From the NCBI GenBank assembly GCA_964593155.1, contig CAZQHE010000001.1, positions 12,273 to 76,272 on the forward strand: 64,000 nt of DNA, written 5' to 3'. The notes under the pieces were generated by a model. The model made no database searches and was not told the origin of the DNA. It saw only the letters and a program-made list of their open reading frames with translations. A program made the translations under genes and the position numbers. This document shows, one piece after another, positions 31,445 to 40,214 of this stretch. The stretch's first letter is position 1. Each line of letters begins with the position of its first letter. The DNA is from JAJRXK01 sp964593155 (lineage in GTDB: Bacteria > Krumholzibacteriota > Krumholzibacteriia > JAJRXK01).

Positions 31445-33393
31445 CCGTCGTACCAGCCGGTGCCGAAGTGGCGCCAGCCGAGGCGCACGTTGAAGCGCAG
31501 CGAAGGATCGATGCGCGTGAGCGGACTCAGCGGAGGATCCTTGCGGTCGTCGAGCGAGTAGCGCGGACCCACTCCCACGAACTCCGCTCGCACGAGCACG
31601 CCGTTCGGATGGACGTAGTTCGCGGCGAAGGTGCTCAGCCAGTCGGGCCGGTCGGCCACGCGCCCGTCGAAGTCGCCGTCGACCTCGCTGCGCGTGACCA
31701 TCTGCGTGTGTTGCAGGTCGAGGGTCAGACCCTGCAGCGGTCGCGCGACCAGGCCGAGCTCGACGCCCACACTGCGCACCGCGTCGAGGTTCACCCGCTG
31801 GCGACGACCGTTGGGCAGACGGATCTGCTCGATCGAACCGTCGATCTCGGTCCAGAAGCCGTTGGCCGAGAGGTCGAGACGATCGCTGGTGCGCGACCAG
31901 CCGAGTTCGAAGGAGTCCTGGATCTCCGGCCCGAGGTCGGGATTCACCTGGAAGCGGTTCAGCGCGCCGGAGAAGAGCTCGCGCATCGACACGAAGCGGG
32001 GCCGCCGGGAGGCGGTGAGGTGCACGCGGTGCGCGCGGCCGACGTCGTGCTCGACGGCTGCGTGCATCACGGGCTCGTGGTCGCCGTCGCGTGAGGGCTT
32101 GTCGCCGGTCTTCGGCGTGGTCGAGCCCTCGTAGCCCGCACCGAAGCGCAGTCGCCACACGTCGTCGGGGCGGAAGGTGGCCTCGGCGCCGGCGGCCACG
32201 AGGTTCTGCTCGATCTCGAGCTCGGTCGCACCCGCGCCCTGGTTGTCCTCGTGCAGGCTGTTCCGTGCACTGGCGCGGGCGGCCAGGGTCCACCGCTCGC
32301 CCAGGTCGCGGCGCAGGACCAGACGCCCGAGGAGCGTGCGGTCGTCGTTCTCCTCGAGGTCCTCGATGGTCTCGTAGTCGGCGCTCTCGTAGCTCTCGAT
32401 CACCTGGCCGTAGAGATCGAGCGAGCCGGCGACCTCGGCGCTCCAGGGGCCGTGCCGGCCGTCGCCGGACAAGCCCACCAGAAGCCGCTGGGTCGTCGGG
32501 TAGCGCCAGAACCGCGCATCGGCGACGTGCGCCTCGGGTGGAACCTCCTTCGAGGCGTCGCTGGCCTGCACCAGCAGGCGGACCCCGCCGGACTCTCCCA
32601 CGTCGCGGCCGAAGTGCGCGAGCAGGGCGTTCTGCTCGATCTCGCTGTTCAGGCGCAGTCGGCGTTCGGGATCCTGGTGGAAGCCCAGGTCGGCGTCGCC
32701 GGGCAGGAGGAAGCCGTCGCGTCGACGGTGTTCGAGGGCCACCGTCGTCGACCACGGACCGTCGCGACGCTCGTGCCGCAGGCCCGCCTGCAGGGCGTTC
32801 GCTTCGCCGCCGATCACCTGCAGGCGGGTCTCGTGGCCGGGGTTCGCGCGACGGCGCGTGCGCATCTCGATGAGCCCGGCCAGGGTGTTGGGCGGATCCA
32901 GCGCGCTGTTCACGCCGCGGTGGGCCACGATCTCGCCCACGCCGATCAGGGGCAGCAGGCCCAGGTCGGTGCGCTCGTCCCACGGAACGGTCAGCGGGAT
33001 CCCGTCGAGTTCGACGCGCAGGTGCCGCTCCTGCGACCCGCGCACGAGGAACAGGGCCTCCCCGCGCGAGTTGACCGTGAACTGCGTCGACGGCAGCAGG
33101 GTGCCGAGGTCGGCCACCGACCCGCCGTCGCGGGTCTCGAGCAGCAGCTCGCCGATCTCCACGCGGTCGGCACCGGCTTCGCGGACCACGCGCCGCGCGG
33201 TGACCTCCTGGGTCTCGAGCACGAGGGGATCTTCGGCGCTCGACGTGTAGGTGGTGCGGACCGAGTCGGGGATCTCGATCACGTAGGGCTCCTCGGAGGA
33301 GCCGTCGCCGTCGTCCTGGGCGAGCGCGGAAGGCACGGAGGGCGCCACCGCGAACGGGAGCACCAGGAGCAGGAGCAGGAATCGTCGGTACAT
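31445..33393 (-). CDS. TonB-dependent receptor, 3' end missing
   Basis: About 649 residues of a TonB-dependent outer-membrane receptor. A signal peptide ends near SALAQ. The plug domain region includes LETQEVTARRVV, FTVNSRGEALFLVRGSQERHLRVELDGIPLTVPWD and RGVNSALDPPNTLAGLIEMRT. The rest is a long run of amphipathic barrel strands. The TonB box is probably near VYVIEIPDSVRTTY-like residues and is not certain. The last strands fall in the 100-N gap. The start at 33393 is chosen since the signal peptide begins there. The transported ligand is unknown. Confidence 0.88.
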
Positions 33394-33533
33394 CGCAGCC
33401 GTACGGGATCGGGGAAACGGCCCCACACTCTACGGGGAGTCCGGAGCGGGGGCCAACCCGATCACGCACCGACGGGTCGCGGCGGTGATTCACTCGGGTC
33501 CGGGAGGGCGACCACGATCGGAGCCGCGAGGTG

Positions 33534-34979
33534 TCAGATCTGCGAGCGAGCCAGTGATCCCAGCCGTTGCAGTGCCGACTCCAGGCGCTCGTCCCACGGC
33601 AGCGCGCAGTTCAGCCGCACGCAGTTGCGGTAGCGGCCCGTCGCCGAGAACAGGATCCCGGGCGCGATGCTCACTCCCTCTTGCAGGGCGGCTTCGTGCA
33701 GCACCACGGCGTCCACTTCCTCGGGCATCTCCACCCACAGGACGTGCCCCCCGCCCGGTCGGCTCACGCGCGTGCCCGGCGGGAAGTCGCGGGCGATGGC
33801 GGCGGCCATGCGGGAGCTGAGCTCGCGGTAGGTCCCGCGGAGGCGTTGGAGCGTGCGCTCGTAGCCGCCGTCGGCGAGGAAGGCGGCCAAGGCCATCTGC
33901 GTGGGGGTGGCCGTGGCCACCGAGCTGCTGAACTTGAGCTTCTCGACCTGGGTCCGATAGCGCCCCGGTGCGGTCCAGCCGATCCGGTAGCCGGGAGCGA
34001 CGCTCTTCGAGAAGCTCGAGCAGAGCAGCACGCGCCCGTCGCGGTCGAAGGCCTTGGTCGCGCGGGGGCGCGTGGCGTCGAAGGACAGCTCGCCGTAGAC
34101 GTCGTCCTCGATCAGTGGGACGTCGTGGCGTGCGAGCAGACCGAGCAGGTGGCGCTTGTGCGTGTCGGGCATGCAGTGGCCGAGGGGATTGCCGTAGTTC
34201 GGCGAGAGGACGCAGGCGGCGACGTTCCGGGCTTCGAGCACCGACTCCAGTTCCTCGAGCAGGATCCCCGTGCGGGGATCGGTCGCGACCTCGAGCGCCT
34301 CGAGGTGCAGGGATTCCAGGGCCTCGAGCAGTCCGTAGTACGTCGGCGTCTCGACGACCACCGTGTCCCCGGGACGCGTCACCGCCCGCAGGCACAGGTG
34401 GACCGCGGCCTGCGCACCGCTGGTGGTCACGATCTCCTCGGGGGAGAGAGCGCAACCCGCGTCGAGCGCGCGCCGGCCGATCTGCACGCGCAGGGCCTCG
34501 AGGCCGGCCACCTGGTCGTAGGAGTGGCTGGCCGAGGGATCCCGGCGCACCGCCTGGACCAGCAGGCGGTTGAGGCGTGCCAGGGGCAGGAAGTCGGGGT
34601 GCGGGACGGCGGCGCCGAGCGGCAGGACGCCCGGCCGCTGCGCCTCGTGGAGGAAGCGCAGGGCGAGGTCGGACACCTCGGGCGGGCCCGGCCGATCGGC
34701 GCTCGCGGTGCGCGCGGGGATCGGCGCGCGCGGGGGCGGCGTACGGACGTAGTGGCCGGACTGGGGTCGTGCCTCGAGGAGCTGTCGTTCCTCGAGGAGA
34801 CGGTAGGCCTCGAGCACGGTCGTCACGCTCACCGACAGTTGCCGGCCGAGACGCCGCACCGAGGGAAGGCGCTCGCCCGGGGCGAAGGTCCCGCCCTCGA
34901 TCATCGATTCGATCCGCCGCGCCACCTGACGGTACAGGGGCTCGTCGGCGACGGGGTCGGGAGGCGTTGCGTCACGCAA
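33534..34979 (-). CDS. MocR/PdxR-type GntR regulator with aminotransferase domain
   Basis: A 481-residue regulator. Residues about 10-80 are a GntR winged helix (PLYRQVARRIESMIEGGTFAPGERLPSVRRLGRQLSVSVTTVLEAYRLLEE). The remainder is a fold-type I aminotransferase domain with the PLP lysine in SSFSKSVAPGYRIGW. MocR proteins bind PLP or PLP adducts and control vitamin B6, GABA or taurine genes. The start is TTG at 34979, preceded by GGAGA about seven bases upstream; an ATG in the domain interior would delete the HTH. No divergent target gene is adjacent, so its regulon is unknown. Confidence 0.9.
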   Translation of the reverse strand: MRDATPPDPVADEPLYRQVARRIESMIEGGTFAPGERLPSVRRLGRQLSVSVTTVLEAYRLLEERQLLEARPQSGHYVRTPPPRAPIPARTASADRPGPPEVSDLALRFLHEAQRPGVLPLGAAVPHPDFLPLARLNRLLVQAVRRDPSASHSYDQVAGLEALRVQIGRRALDAGCALSPEEIVTTSGAQAAVHLCLRAVTRPGDTVVVETPTYYGLLEALESLHLEALEVATDPRTGILLEELESVLEARNVAACVLSPNYGNPLGHCMPDTHKRHLLGLLARHDVPLIEDDVYGELSFDATRPRATKAFDRDGRVLLCSSFSKSVAPGYRIGWTAPGRYRTQVEKLKFSSSVATATPTQMALAAFLADGGYERTLQRLRGTYRELSSRMAAAIARDFPPGTRVSRPGGGHVLWVEMPEEVDAVVLHEAALQEGVSIAPGILFSATGRYRNCVRLNCALPWDERLESALQRLGSLARSQI

Positions 34980-35053
34980 GGGCCGTCTCCACGGAACGGG
35001 AACGTTCGATCGCGAGTCGGGTGCGGGCGCGAGGCGCGATCCGCCGGCCGGAC

Positions 35054-35473
35054 TCAGCGCGACGCCGACCAAGGCTCGGCCACCCGGGTCAGCGGGATGT
35101 GCACCCGGAAGCGGTCGCCATCCTCGTCGCGGAGCACGTACACCCCGCCCACGCTCGGTCCCTCGCCCTGGCCCCCGACGAAGCGCACCGACTCCGCCCG
35201 GATCGATCCACCGTCGGCACCGAGCGACCAGCGCCCGCCGGCGAGGACCGGCTGGGGATCGTAGGACAGCGTGAGTTCGACCAGGAGCTTGCGCGTGCCG
35301 TCGGAGAACTCGAAGCGGGCTTCGGTGCGGTCGCCGTCGCGGTCTCCGGTCGCCGACTGCAGTTCGAAGCCGGTGGCCGGTGCCGACTCCGACGCGAGGT
35401 CCTCGACCCGGGCCGAGTCGGTGCCGCAGCCGAGGAGCAGGACGAAAACGGCGAGCAGGGCGCGAGGACTCAT
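35054..35473 (-). CDS. Small predicted lipoprotein
   Basis: A 139-residue lipoprotein. The signal reads MSPRALLAVFVLLLGC with the lipobox Cys at 16. The mature part has predicted beta strands (ARFEFSDGTRKLLVELTLSYD, GGVYVLRDEDGDRFRVHIPL) and no family that I recognise. Its ATG overlaps the SDR stop (ATGA), and AGGAG in the end of the SDR gene serves as ribosome site. It therefore sits as the second gene after the oxidoreductase. Confidence 0.75.
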   Translation of the reverse strand: MSPRALLAVFVLLLGCGTDSARVEDLASESAPATGFELQSATGDRDGDRTEARFEFSDGTRKLLVELTLSYDPQPVLAGGRWSLGADGGSIRAESVRFVGGQGEGPSVGGVYVLRDEDGDRFRVHIPLTRVAEPWSASR

Positions 35474-36321
35474 GACTCCTCCCGAATGCGGCGACGCACG
35501 GCGTCGGTGTCGATCGCGTCGCGCTCCCAGAGCACGCGGCCTTCCATGCCCCCGGACACGGTGAGGATCTCACCGCTCGTGTGGCGCGACAGCTTCGGCG
35601 AACACAGAACGGCCACCGTCCGGGCGATGTCGAGCGCGCGCCCGAGCTGCGGCATGGGCAGGGTCTGCAGAACGCGCTTCAGGCCTTCGTCGTCGGCCAG
35701 CGCGGTGCGGGCCATGGGCGTGACCGTCCAGCCCGGCTCGACCATGTTCACGCGCCCGTAGGGGTCGATGCGCACGATCTCGTTCTTGAGCGTGCGCACC
35801 AGCCCGATCATGCCCGCCTTGGTCATGCTGTAGTCGGCGTGGTCACGCTCGCCGAAACGGCCGGCGGTCGATCCGATGAACACGAGCGACGCCCCGTCGC
35901 CGTCGTCGCGGGGTCCGCGCTCGGCGAGCTGGTCGAGGAAGGCCTGGGCGGTCCACACCGCACCCAGGAGGTTTGTGTCGACGGTGCCGCGGACGCGCTC
36001 CTCGGTCATCGCGTGGAGGGGGACGTCGGGCTCGGGCCAGACGCCCGCGTTGGCCACGCACGCGTCGATGCGGCCGAAACGTTCGGCCGCGGTGCGCACG
36101 GCCTCGAAGGTCGCCGCGCGATCGGTCACGTCGAACTGCAGGCACAGGGCCCGGTCCTGCCAGCCCTGCTCGGTCACGAAGGCCTGCAGGGCCTCGAACT
36201 GCGAGCGTCCCTGCAGAACCAGCATCGCCCCCTCGTCGGCGAAGACGCGTGCGAGCGCGTTGCCGATGCCGCCGGAGGCGCCGGTGATCAGGACGACCTT
36301 GTCGCGAAGTCCCGTTTCCAT
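35470..36321 (-). CDS. Short-chain dehydrogenase/reductase
   Basis: A 283-residue SDR with the cofactor motif TGASGGIG (13-20), NAG at VANAGVW, the catalytic Ser in FIGSTAG and the YxxxK in DYSMTKAG. A FDVTDRA segment after strand 3 suits NADP or NAD binding. An AAAGGG ribosome site precedes the ATG, and a TAGGCT -10-like element lies 39 bases upstream on the minus strand. The substrate is unknown. A C-terminal extension of about 25 residues (ERDAIDTDAVRRRIREES) goes past the usual SDR end. Confidence 0.88.
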   Translation of the reverse strand: METGLRDKVVLITGASGGIGNALARVFADEGAMLVLQGRSQFEALQAFVTEQGWQDRALCLQFDVTDRAATFEAVRTAAERFGRIDACVANAGVWPEPDVPLHAMTEERVRGTVDTNLLGAVWTAQAFLDQLAERGPRDDGDGASLVFIGSTAGRFGERDHADYSMTKAGMIGLVRTLKNEIVRIDPYGRVNMVEPGWTVTPMARTALADDEGLKRVLQTLPMPQLGRALDIARTVAVLCSPKLSRHTSGEILTVSGGMEGRVLWERDAIDTDAVRRRIREES

Positions 36322-36397
36322 GGGGTTTCCCTTTCCGTGTCGATGCGGGACGGAGGGCGAGCCTACAGGCGCGCGCGCGTCGCGGCCAGTGTCCCGG

Positions 36398-36895
36398 CTA
36401 CAGACGGACCCAGGTCCAGTCGCGGGGCCGGTCGCCGTCGTAGGGCATGTAGGCGTGGAAGGGTCGCGGGTCGTCGTCGAAGACCAGCGGCAGGAAGAGG
36501 CGATCGCCTTCCCACATGGGCAGATCGAGGATCCGGTCGACGGGGTGCCACTCCAGCGTTCCCTCGTCGTTGCGCTCGGGCACCGTTCCCTCGAAGGCCT
36601 CGATCCGGAACAGGAAGCCCAGCCAGTCCTCGCCCTTCGGACCGAATCCGGTCCAGTTGACCGTTCCGCGCAGGCTCATGCGCGTGACCTCGATCGAGGC
36701 CTCTTCGTGGAGCTCGCGGCGCATGCAGGTGACCACGTCCTCGTCCGGGTGCATCTTCCCGCCCAGGCCGTTGTACTTGCCGAGGTGCTGGTCGTCCTCG
36801 CGGGCGTTGCGGTGGACGAGCAGCACCTGGTGTCCGTCGGGGGAGAGGACGTAGCCGAGGGTACCGACGATGGGTGTGTAGACGGGGCCGGGCAT
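36398..36895 (-). CDS. Nudix hydrolase (MutT/MTH1-like)
   Basis: A 165-residue Nudix protein. The Nudix box spans Gly46 to Ile68 (GKMHPDEDVVTCMRRELHEE), with Ser replacing the usual Gly near the end. The preceding GKYNGLGGK segment resembles human MTH1 and its bacterial relatives, which hydrolyse 8-oxo-dGTP or other oxidised nucleotides. ATG at 36895 has no ribosome site. The TAGCCT element 38 bases upstream could be its -10. Substrate is inferred from family only. Confidence 0.82.
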   Translation of the reverse strand: MPGPVYTPIVGTLGYVLSPDGHQVLLVHRNAREDDQHLGKYNGLGGKMHPDEDVVTCMRRELHEEASIEVTRMSLRGTVNWTGFGPKGEDWLGFLFRIEAFEGTVPERNDEGTLEWHPVDRILDLPMWEGDRLFLPLVFDDDPRPFHAYMPYDGDRPRDWTWVRL

Positions 36896-36962
36896 GGTCG
36901 TGATCCGTGGTTCGGGAAGCGTCGACGGCGCGCAGGCTAGCACGGATCGCCGCCGACGACGA

Positions 36963-36990
36963 AGGCCGCCCCCGACGTCGGGGACGGCCT
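36963..36990 (-). terminator. Hairpin downstream of transketolase-like gene
   Basis: Arms AGGCCG/CGGCCT and CCCCGA/TCGGGG, separated by one mismatched pair, form a stem with a 2-base palindromic centre. It lies 27 bases past the minus-strand stop at 37017, and TTCGTCGTC follows on that strand. Confidence 0.55.
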
Positions 36991-37016
36991 CGTCCGGGCG
37001 CGGCGTCGACCGGGGA

Positions 37017-39377
37017 TCAGCCCTCGACCGAACCCAGTCCGTCGCGCAGCCGCTGCAGGCGAGCGGGGCGCTCCTCGACGAAGCGTTCGATTCCCTCGAG
37101 CAGACTGTCGGGATCGAGACGGGCCTCCTCGATCACCTCGTCGAGCTTGCCGCCGGTGCGCCACCGGTCGTCGAAGTCGCTGCTCATGGCGTACTCGTCG
37201 GCCAGGGGGTTGAACACCCAGTCGCGCATCAGGCGACGGCTGCGGTTGGTGATGTAGGTCGAGTCCCAGCGATCGGCCGGGGGCAGCAGCCCTTCGCGGT
37301 AGCTCTCGGGCTGGGCGGCGAAGAGCTGCGGGCTGGGCACGGCCACGATCTTCACGTTCAGGCCCTTCTGGGCGAGCCGTGGCAGGAGTTCGAGCACGTT
37401 GGCGGTGCTCGTCGTTCCCTGCACGAGGATGCATCCGCCGCGCGGCGTGCCCGCCTCGTAGTCGCGGATCAGGTAGGCGCCCTTCGCCGCGGCGAAGTGG
37501 TGCTCCATGCCCAGGGCGTCGCGGTCGGGGATGGTGACCGGCGGACGCGTCAGGTGAAGGGCCACGATCGGCCACGGACCGCGCAGCGCGGCCGCGAGCA
37601 GCACCGGGACCTCGTTGTACTCCCAGGGGTGGATGTCGCAGACGTGGCCGTCGGGGAAGAGCTGCGTGACGCCCGGGCCGAACACGCCGAAGTGCGTGCG
37701 GCTGTCGTCGGCGGTCTCCGGTCCGGAGTGGCCGGCCACCCAGATCACCTTGCCCGTCTTCAGCTCGCAGTCCTGGGCCAGCTGACTGAACAGGCGCATG
37801 GGGCCGTACTTCAGGTAGCTGAAGCTGCCGTAGGTCGAGCACGCACCGTAGAAGCCCAGGAACTCCCGCTCGGGATCGTCGCTCATGTTCACGCTGGCGA
37901 TCCCGCAGCTGATGCCGCTGTTGGTGAACTCGGTGATCTCCTGGGGCAGCAAGGAGCCCTCGGGATTCTCGTCGCGCTCGTAACGACCGAAGTTGTCGAG
38001 TCCGTCGAAGTCCTTGGCGAAGCCGCTGATGTTGGTGGAGTCGGCCAGGTCGGCGCTCATGGCCAGGACCAGGGGACGTCCGTACTTCTGCTTGCACGTG
38101 CTGTTGAGGTAGCTGCCGAAGGTGGCCAGCGCGGCGCGGTTGGGTGCCTTCTCGCCGGGCTTCTTCCACATCGACCCGGGATAGTTCTCGAAGTCGAAGA
38201 GCGAGGCGTCGTTCGTCGGGTTGCCCTTGCCGCCGAGAGCGAACTGGGTCGGACGGGTGGGTACGCTCTCGCCGAGTTCGACCAGGCGGTTCGCCAGGTA
38301 CTGCACGGTGTCGTCGTGCTTGCGCAGGACCTGGGCCACCTTGGCCATGTTGGTCTTCACCTGCTCGTACAGGGCCTGCGGATCCTCGGGCGCGGGCTCT
38401 TCGAAGCCCTCGAACTCCACCCCGTACTTCTCCATGAAGGGCTTCTTGGTGGCCCAGTACTCGGGGCTGTTGGTCTTGTGTGGCGCCCCGTGGCTGGCGT
38501 AGTCGTACTTGCCGTACTCGCGGCCCTTGCGTGTGCGCATCCAGGCGACGCCCGGGCGGTTCTGCTTGTCCTCGCCGCGGGTCATGCCGAGCAGGGCGCG
38601 GGTGACGTCGGGCCAGTCGCTGCCGTTCTCGGCTCCGTGCACGCGAAAACCGTACGCCCCGAACCAGTCGTCGGGGGTGCCGGGAACCACGGTGCTCGCC
38701 GCGAAGGAGTCGATGCCGAAGTCGTTCCAGTCGAGCAGGTAGTTCAGGTTCGACAGTCCCAGGCCCCAGGCGCTGCTCTTGGTCTCGTGGTGGGCACCGG
38801 CCGTGTGGCCGCCCTCGCCCTCGTAGGCGAAGACGTTCACCTCGTCCATTCCTGCCCGCTTCAGGGCCATGGCGATGCCCGCGGCCGGTGGCGCGCCGTG
38901 GCCGCTCGGGCCGGTGTTCGCCTTGAAGAACAGGGTCTTGCCCTCCATCTCGGCGTGGCCGGCCAGCCCGCCGCGCCGGCGGAAGGCGAGCAGGTCCTCC
39001 CAGACGAGCTGACGCTCCTCGGCGCGGGGGACGGCGTACCGCTCGTCGCCGGTCTGTTCGAGCAGGTAGCGCAGCGCCTCGTTGTAGACGGGTAGCGTGG
39101 CGTACACCAGTGGCGCGCAGTGACCGGCCACGAGCACGAAGCGGTCGCCGAAGGCCAGCTCGGGCCGGCGGACGTCCCAGCGCATGGCGCCGCTCAGGGT
39201 GAGCGCGACGAGGCCGTGCACCTTCGAGCGACTGCCGCCTGGGTGCCCGCTCTGCCGGTAGTTCAGCATCATGTCGATGTACTGGTCGATGCAGTCCTTG
39301 ATCACTTCCCAGTGCGGGTAGTTGGCCTGCTGCTCGCGGACCAGGGCCTCCAGATCGGGTCCGGTGGTGGTGCTCAC
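37017..39377 (-). CDS. Large transketolase-like thiamine-diphosphate enzyme
   Basis: A 786-residue enzyme, longer than standard transketolases (about 660). Family features are SGHPGG (His45), GHCAPLVYATL (His86), NTGPSGHGAPPAAG, a central pyrimidine-binding domain and a C-terminal transketolase domain. The usual ThDP/Mg motif GDG-x25-30-N reads GEG at 187-189 followed by WND near 217-219, so the metal-binding Asp is Glu. Its overall build recalls both transketolase and homodimeric pyruvate dehydrogenase E1. The GTG start at 39377 follows GAGG at -13 to -10 and precedes the first conserved residues. Reaction not established. Confidence 0.8.
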   Translation of the reverse strand: MSTTTGPDLEALVREQQANYPHWEVIKDCIDQYIDMMLNYRQSGHPGGSRSKVHGLVALTLSGAMRWDVRRPELAFGDRFVLVAGHCAPLVYATLPVYNEALRYLLEQTGDERYAVPRAEERQLVWEDLLAFRRRGGLAGHAEMEGKTLFFKANTGPSGHGAPPAAGIAMALKRAGMDEVNVFAYEGEGGHTAGAHHETKSSAWGLGLSNLNYLLDWNDFGIDSFAASTVVPGTPDDWFGAYGFRVHGAENGSDWPDVTRALLGMTRGEDKQNRPGVAWMRTRKGREYGKYDYASHGAPHKTNSPEYWATKKPFMEKYGVEFEGFEEPAPEDPQALYEQVKTNMAKVAQVLRKHDDTVQYLANRLVELGESVPTRPTQFALGGKGNPTNDASLFDFENYPGSMWKKPGEKAPNRAALATFGSYLNSTCKQKYGRPLVLAMSADLADSTNISGFAKDFDGLDNFGRYERDENPEGSLLPQEITEFTNSGISCGIASVNMSDDPEREFLGFYGACSTYGSFSYLKYGPMRLFSQLAQDCELKTGKVIWVAGHSGPETADDSRTHFGVFGPGVTQLFPDGHVCDIHPWEYNEVPVLLAAALRGPWPIVALHLTRPPVTIPDRDALGMEHHFAAAKGAYLIRDYEAGTPRGGCILVQGTTSTANVLELLPRLAQKGLNVKIVAVPSPQLFAAQPESYREGLLPPADRWDSTYITNRSRRLMRDWVFNPLADEYAMSSDFDDRWRTGGKLDEVIEEARLDPDSLLEGIERFVEERPARLQRLRDGLGSVEG

Positions 39378-39584
39378 GGCGCGCCTCGCTGGTTTCGGGT
39401 GAGGGAGATCGGGGCCGGAAGTCGTTCCGCCGCAACGGAAAAGGACGGTCGGGCCGACGCGCGGGCGTTCGGGACGCACACGCGTCGGAAGTTTGTCACA
39501 GGCCCCGGGGGCCGGCAACACCGCCCGGTCGCGTTTTCGCTCGATTTTCGGCTCAGCAGTGTGACCTCGGTCCGCCGCGCGGGC

Positions 39585-40214
39585 TCACACCGCGAAGTCC
39601 AGCGACGCGAGTTCTCGCCGGAGGTCGTCCACCGTCTCGAAGCGATGGGTCCGGATCCCGAGGGCGCGGGCGCCGGCGAGGTTCTCGTCGCGGTCGTCGG
39701 TGAACCAGGCCCGGCCGGCGTCGACGGCGAGTCCGTCGAGGGCGTGGCGGAAGATGGCGGGCTCGGGTTTGAGCGCCCCGACCTCGTGGCTGACGCTCAC
39801 GTGGTCGAAGCGTTCCCGCAGTCCGAGCCGACGCTCGAGGGTTCCGAAGTGCAGGGGATTGGTGTTCGACACCAGGGCGAGCCCTGCCTGCGGGCGGAGG
39901 CGGTCCACGAGGTCGAGCGCCGCGGGCCAGGGGTCGAACATGTCGCACCAGAGTTCCACGAACCACGCGTCGTCGATGTGTCGGTCGGGATCGAAGCGCG
40001 CGTGGAGGGACTCGAGGAACGCGGCGTCGTCGATCACACCGCGGTCGTACGCATCGACGGGGCCTTGGGGATCGAGCACCCAGTCCACGACCTCGTCGAC
40101 GGTGACGCCGTCGATGCGGTCGGCGAGACGGCGCAGGGAGTCGTTCCAGTCGTAGCCGACGAGCACCAGGCCGAGGTCGAAGAGCAGGGCGTCGGGACGT
40201 CGCCGGTCGCTCAT
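39585..40214 (-). CDS. HAD-superfamily phosphatase (YihX-like)
   Basis: A 209-residue HAD hydrolase. Motif I reads LLFDLGLVLV, with the second Asp replaced by Gly as in YihX-type enzymes that have FDLGxVL. Motif II is LALVSNTN, motif III is LKPEPAIF, and motif IV is AWFTDDRDENLAGA. YihX releases phosphate from glucose-1-phosphate and other sugar phosphates; the substrate here is not proven. ATG overlaps the stop of the TPR gene (ATGA). About 207 bases of intergenic DNA separate it from the transketolase-like gene. Confidence 0.82.
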   Translation of the reverse strand: MSDRRRPDALLFDLGLVLVGYDWNDSLRRLADRIDGVTVDEVVDWVLDPQGPVDAYDRGVIDDAAFLESLHARFDPDRHIDDAWFVELWCDMFDPWPAALDLVDRLRPQAGLALVSNTNPLHFGTLERRLGLRERFDHVSVSHEVGALKPEPAIFRHALDGLAVDAGRAWFTDDRDENLAGARALGIRTHRFETVDDLRRELASLDFAV

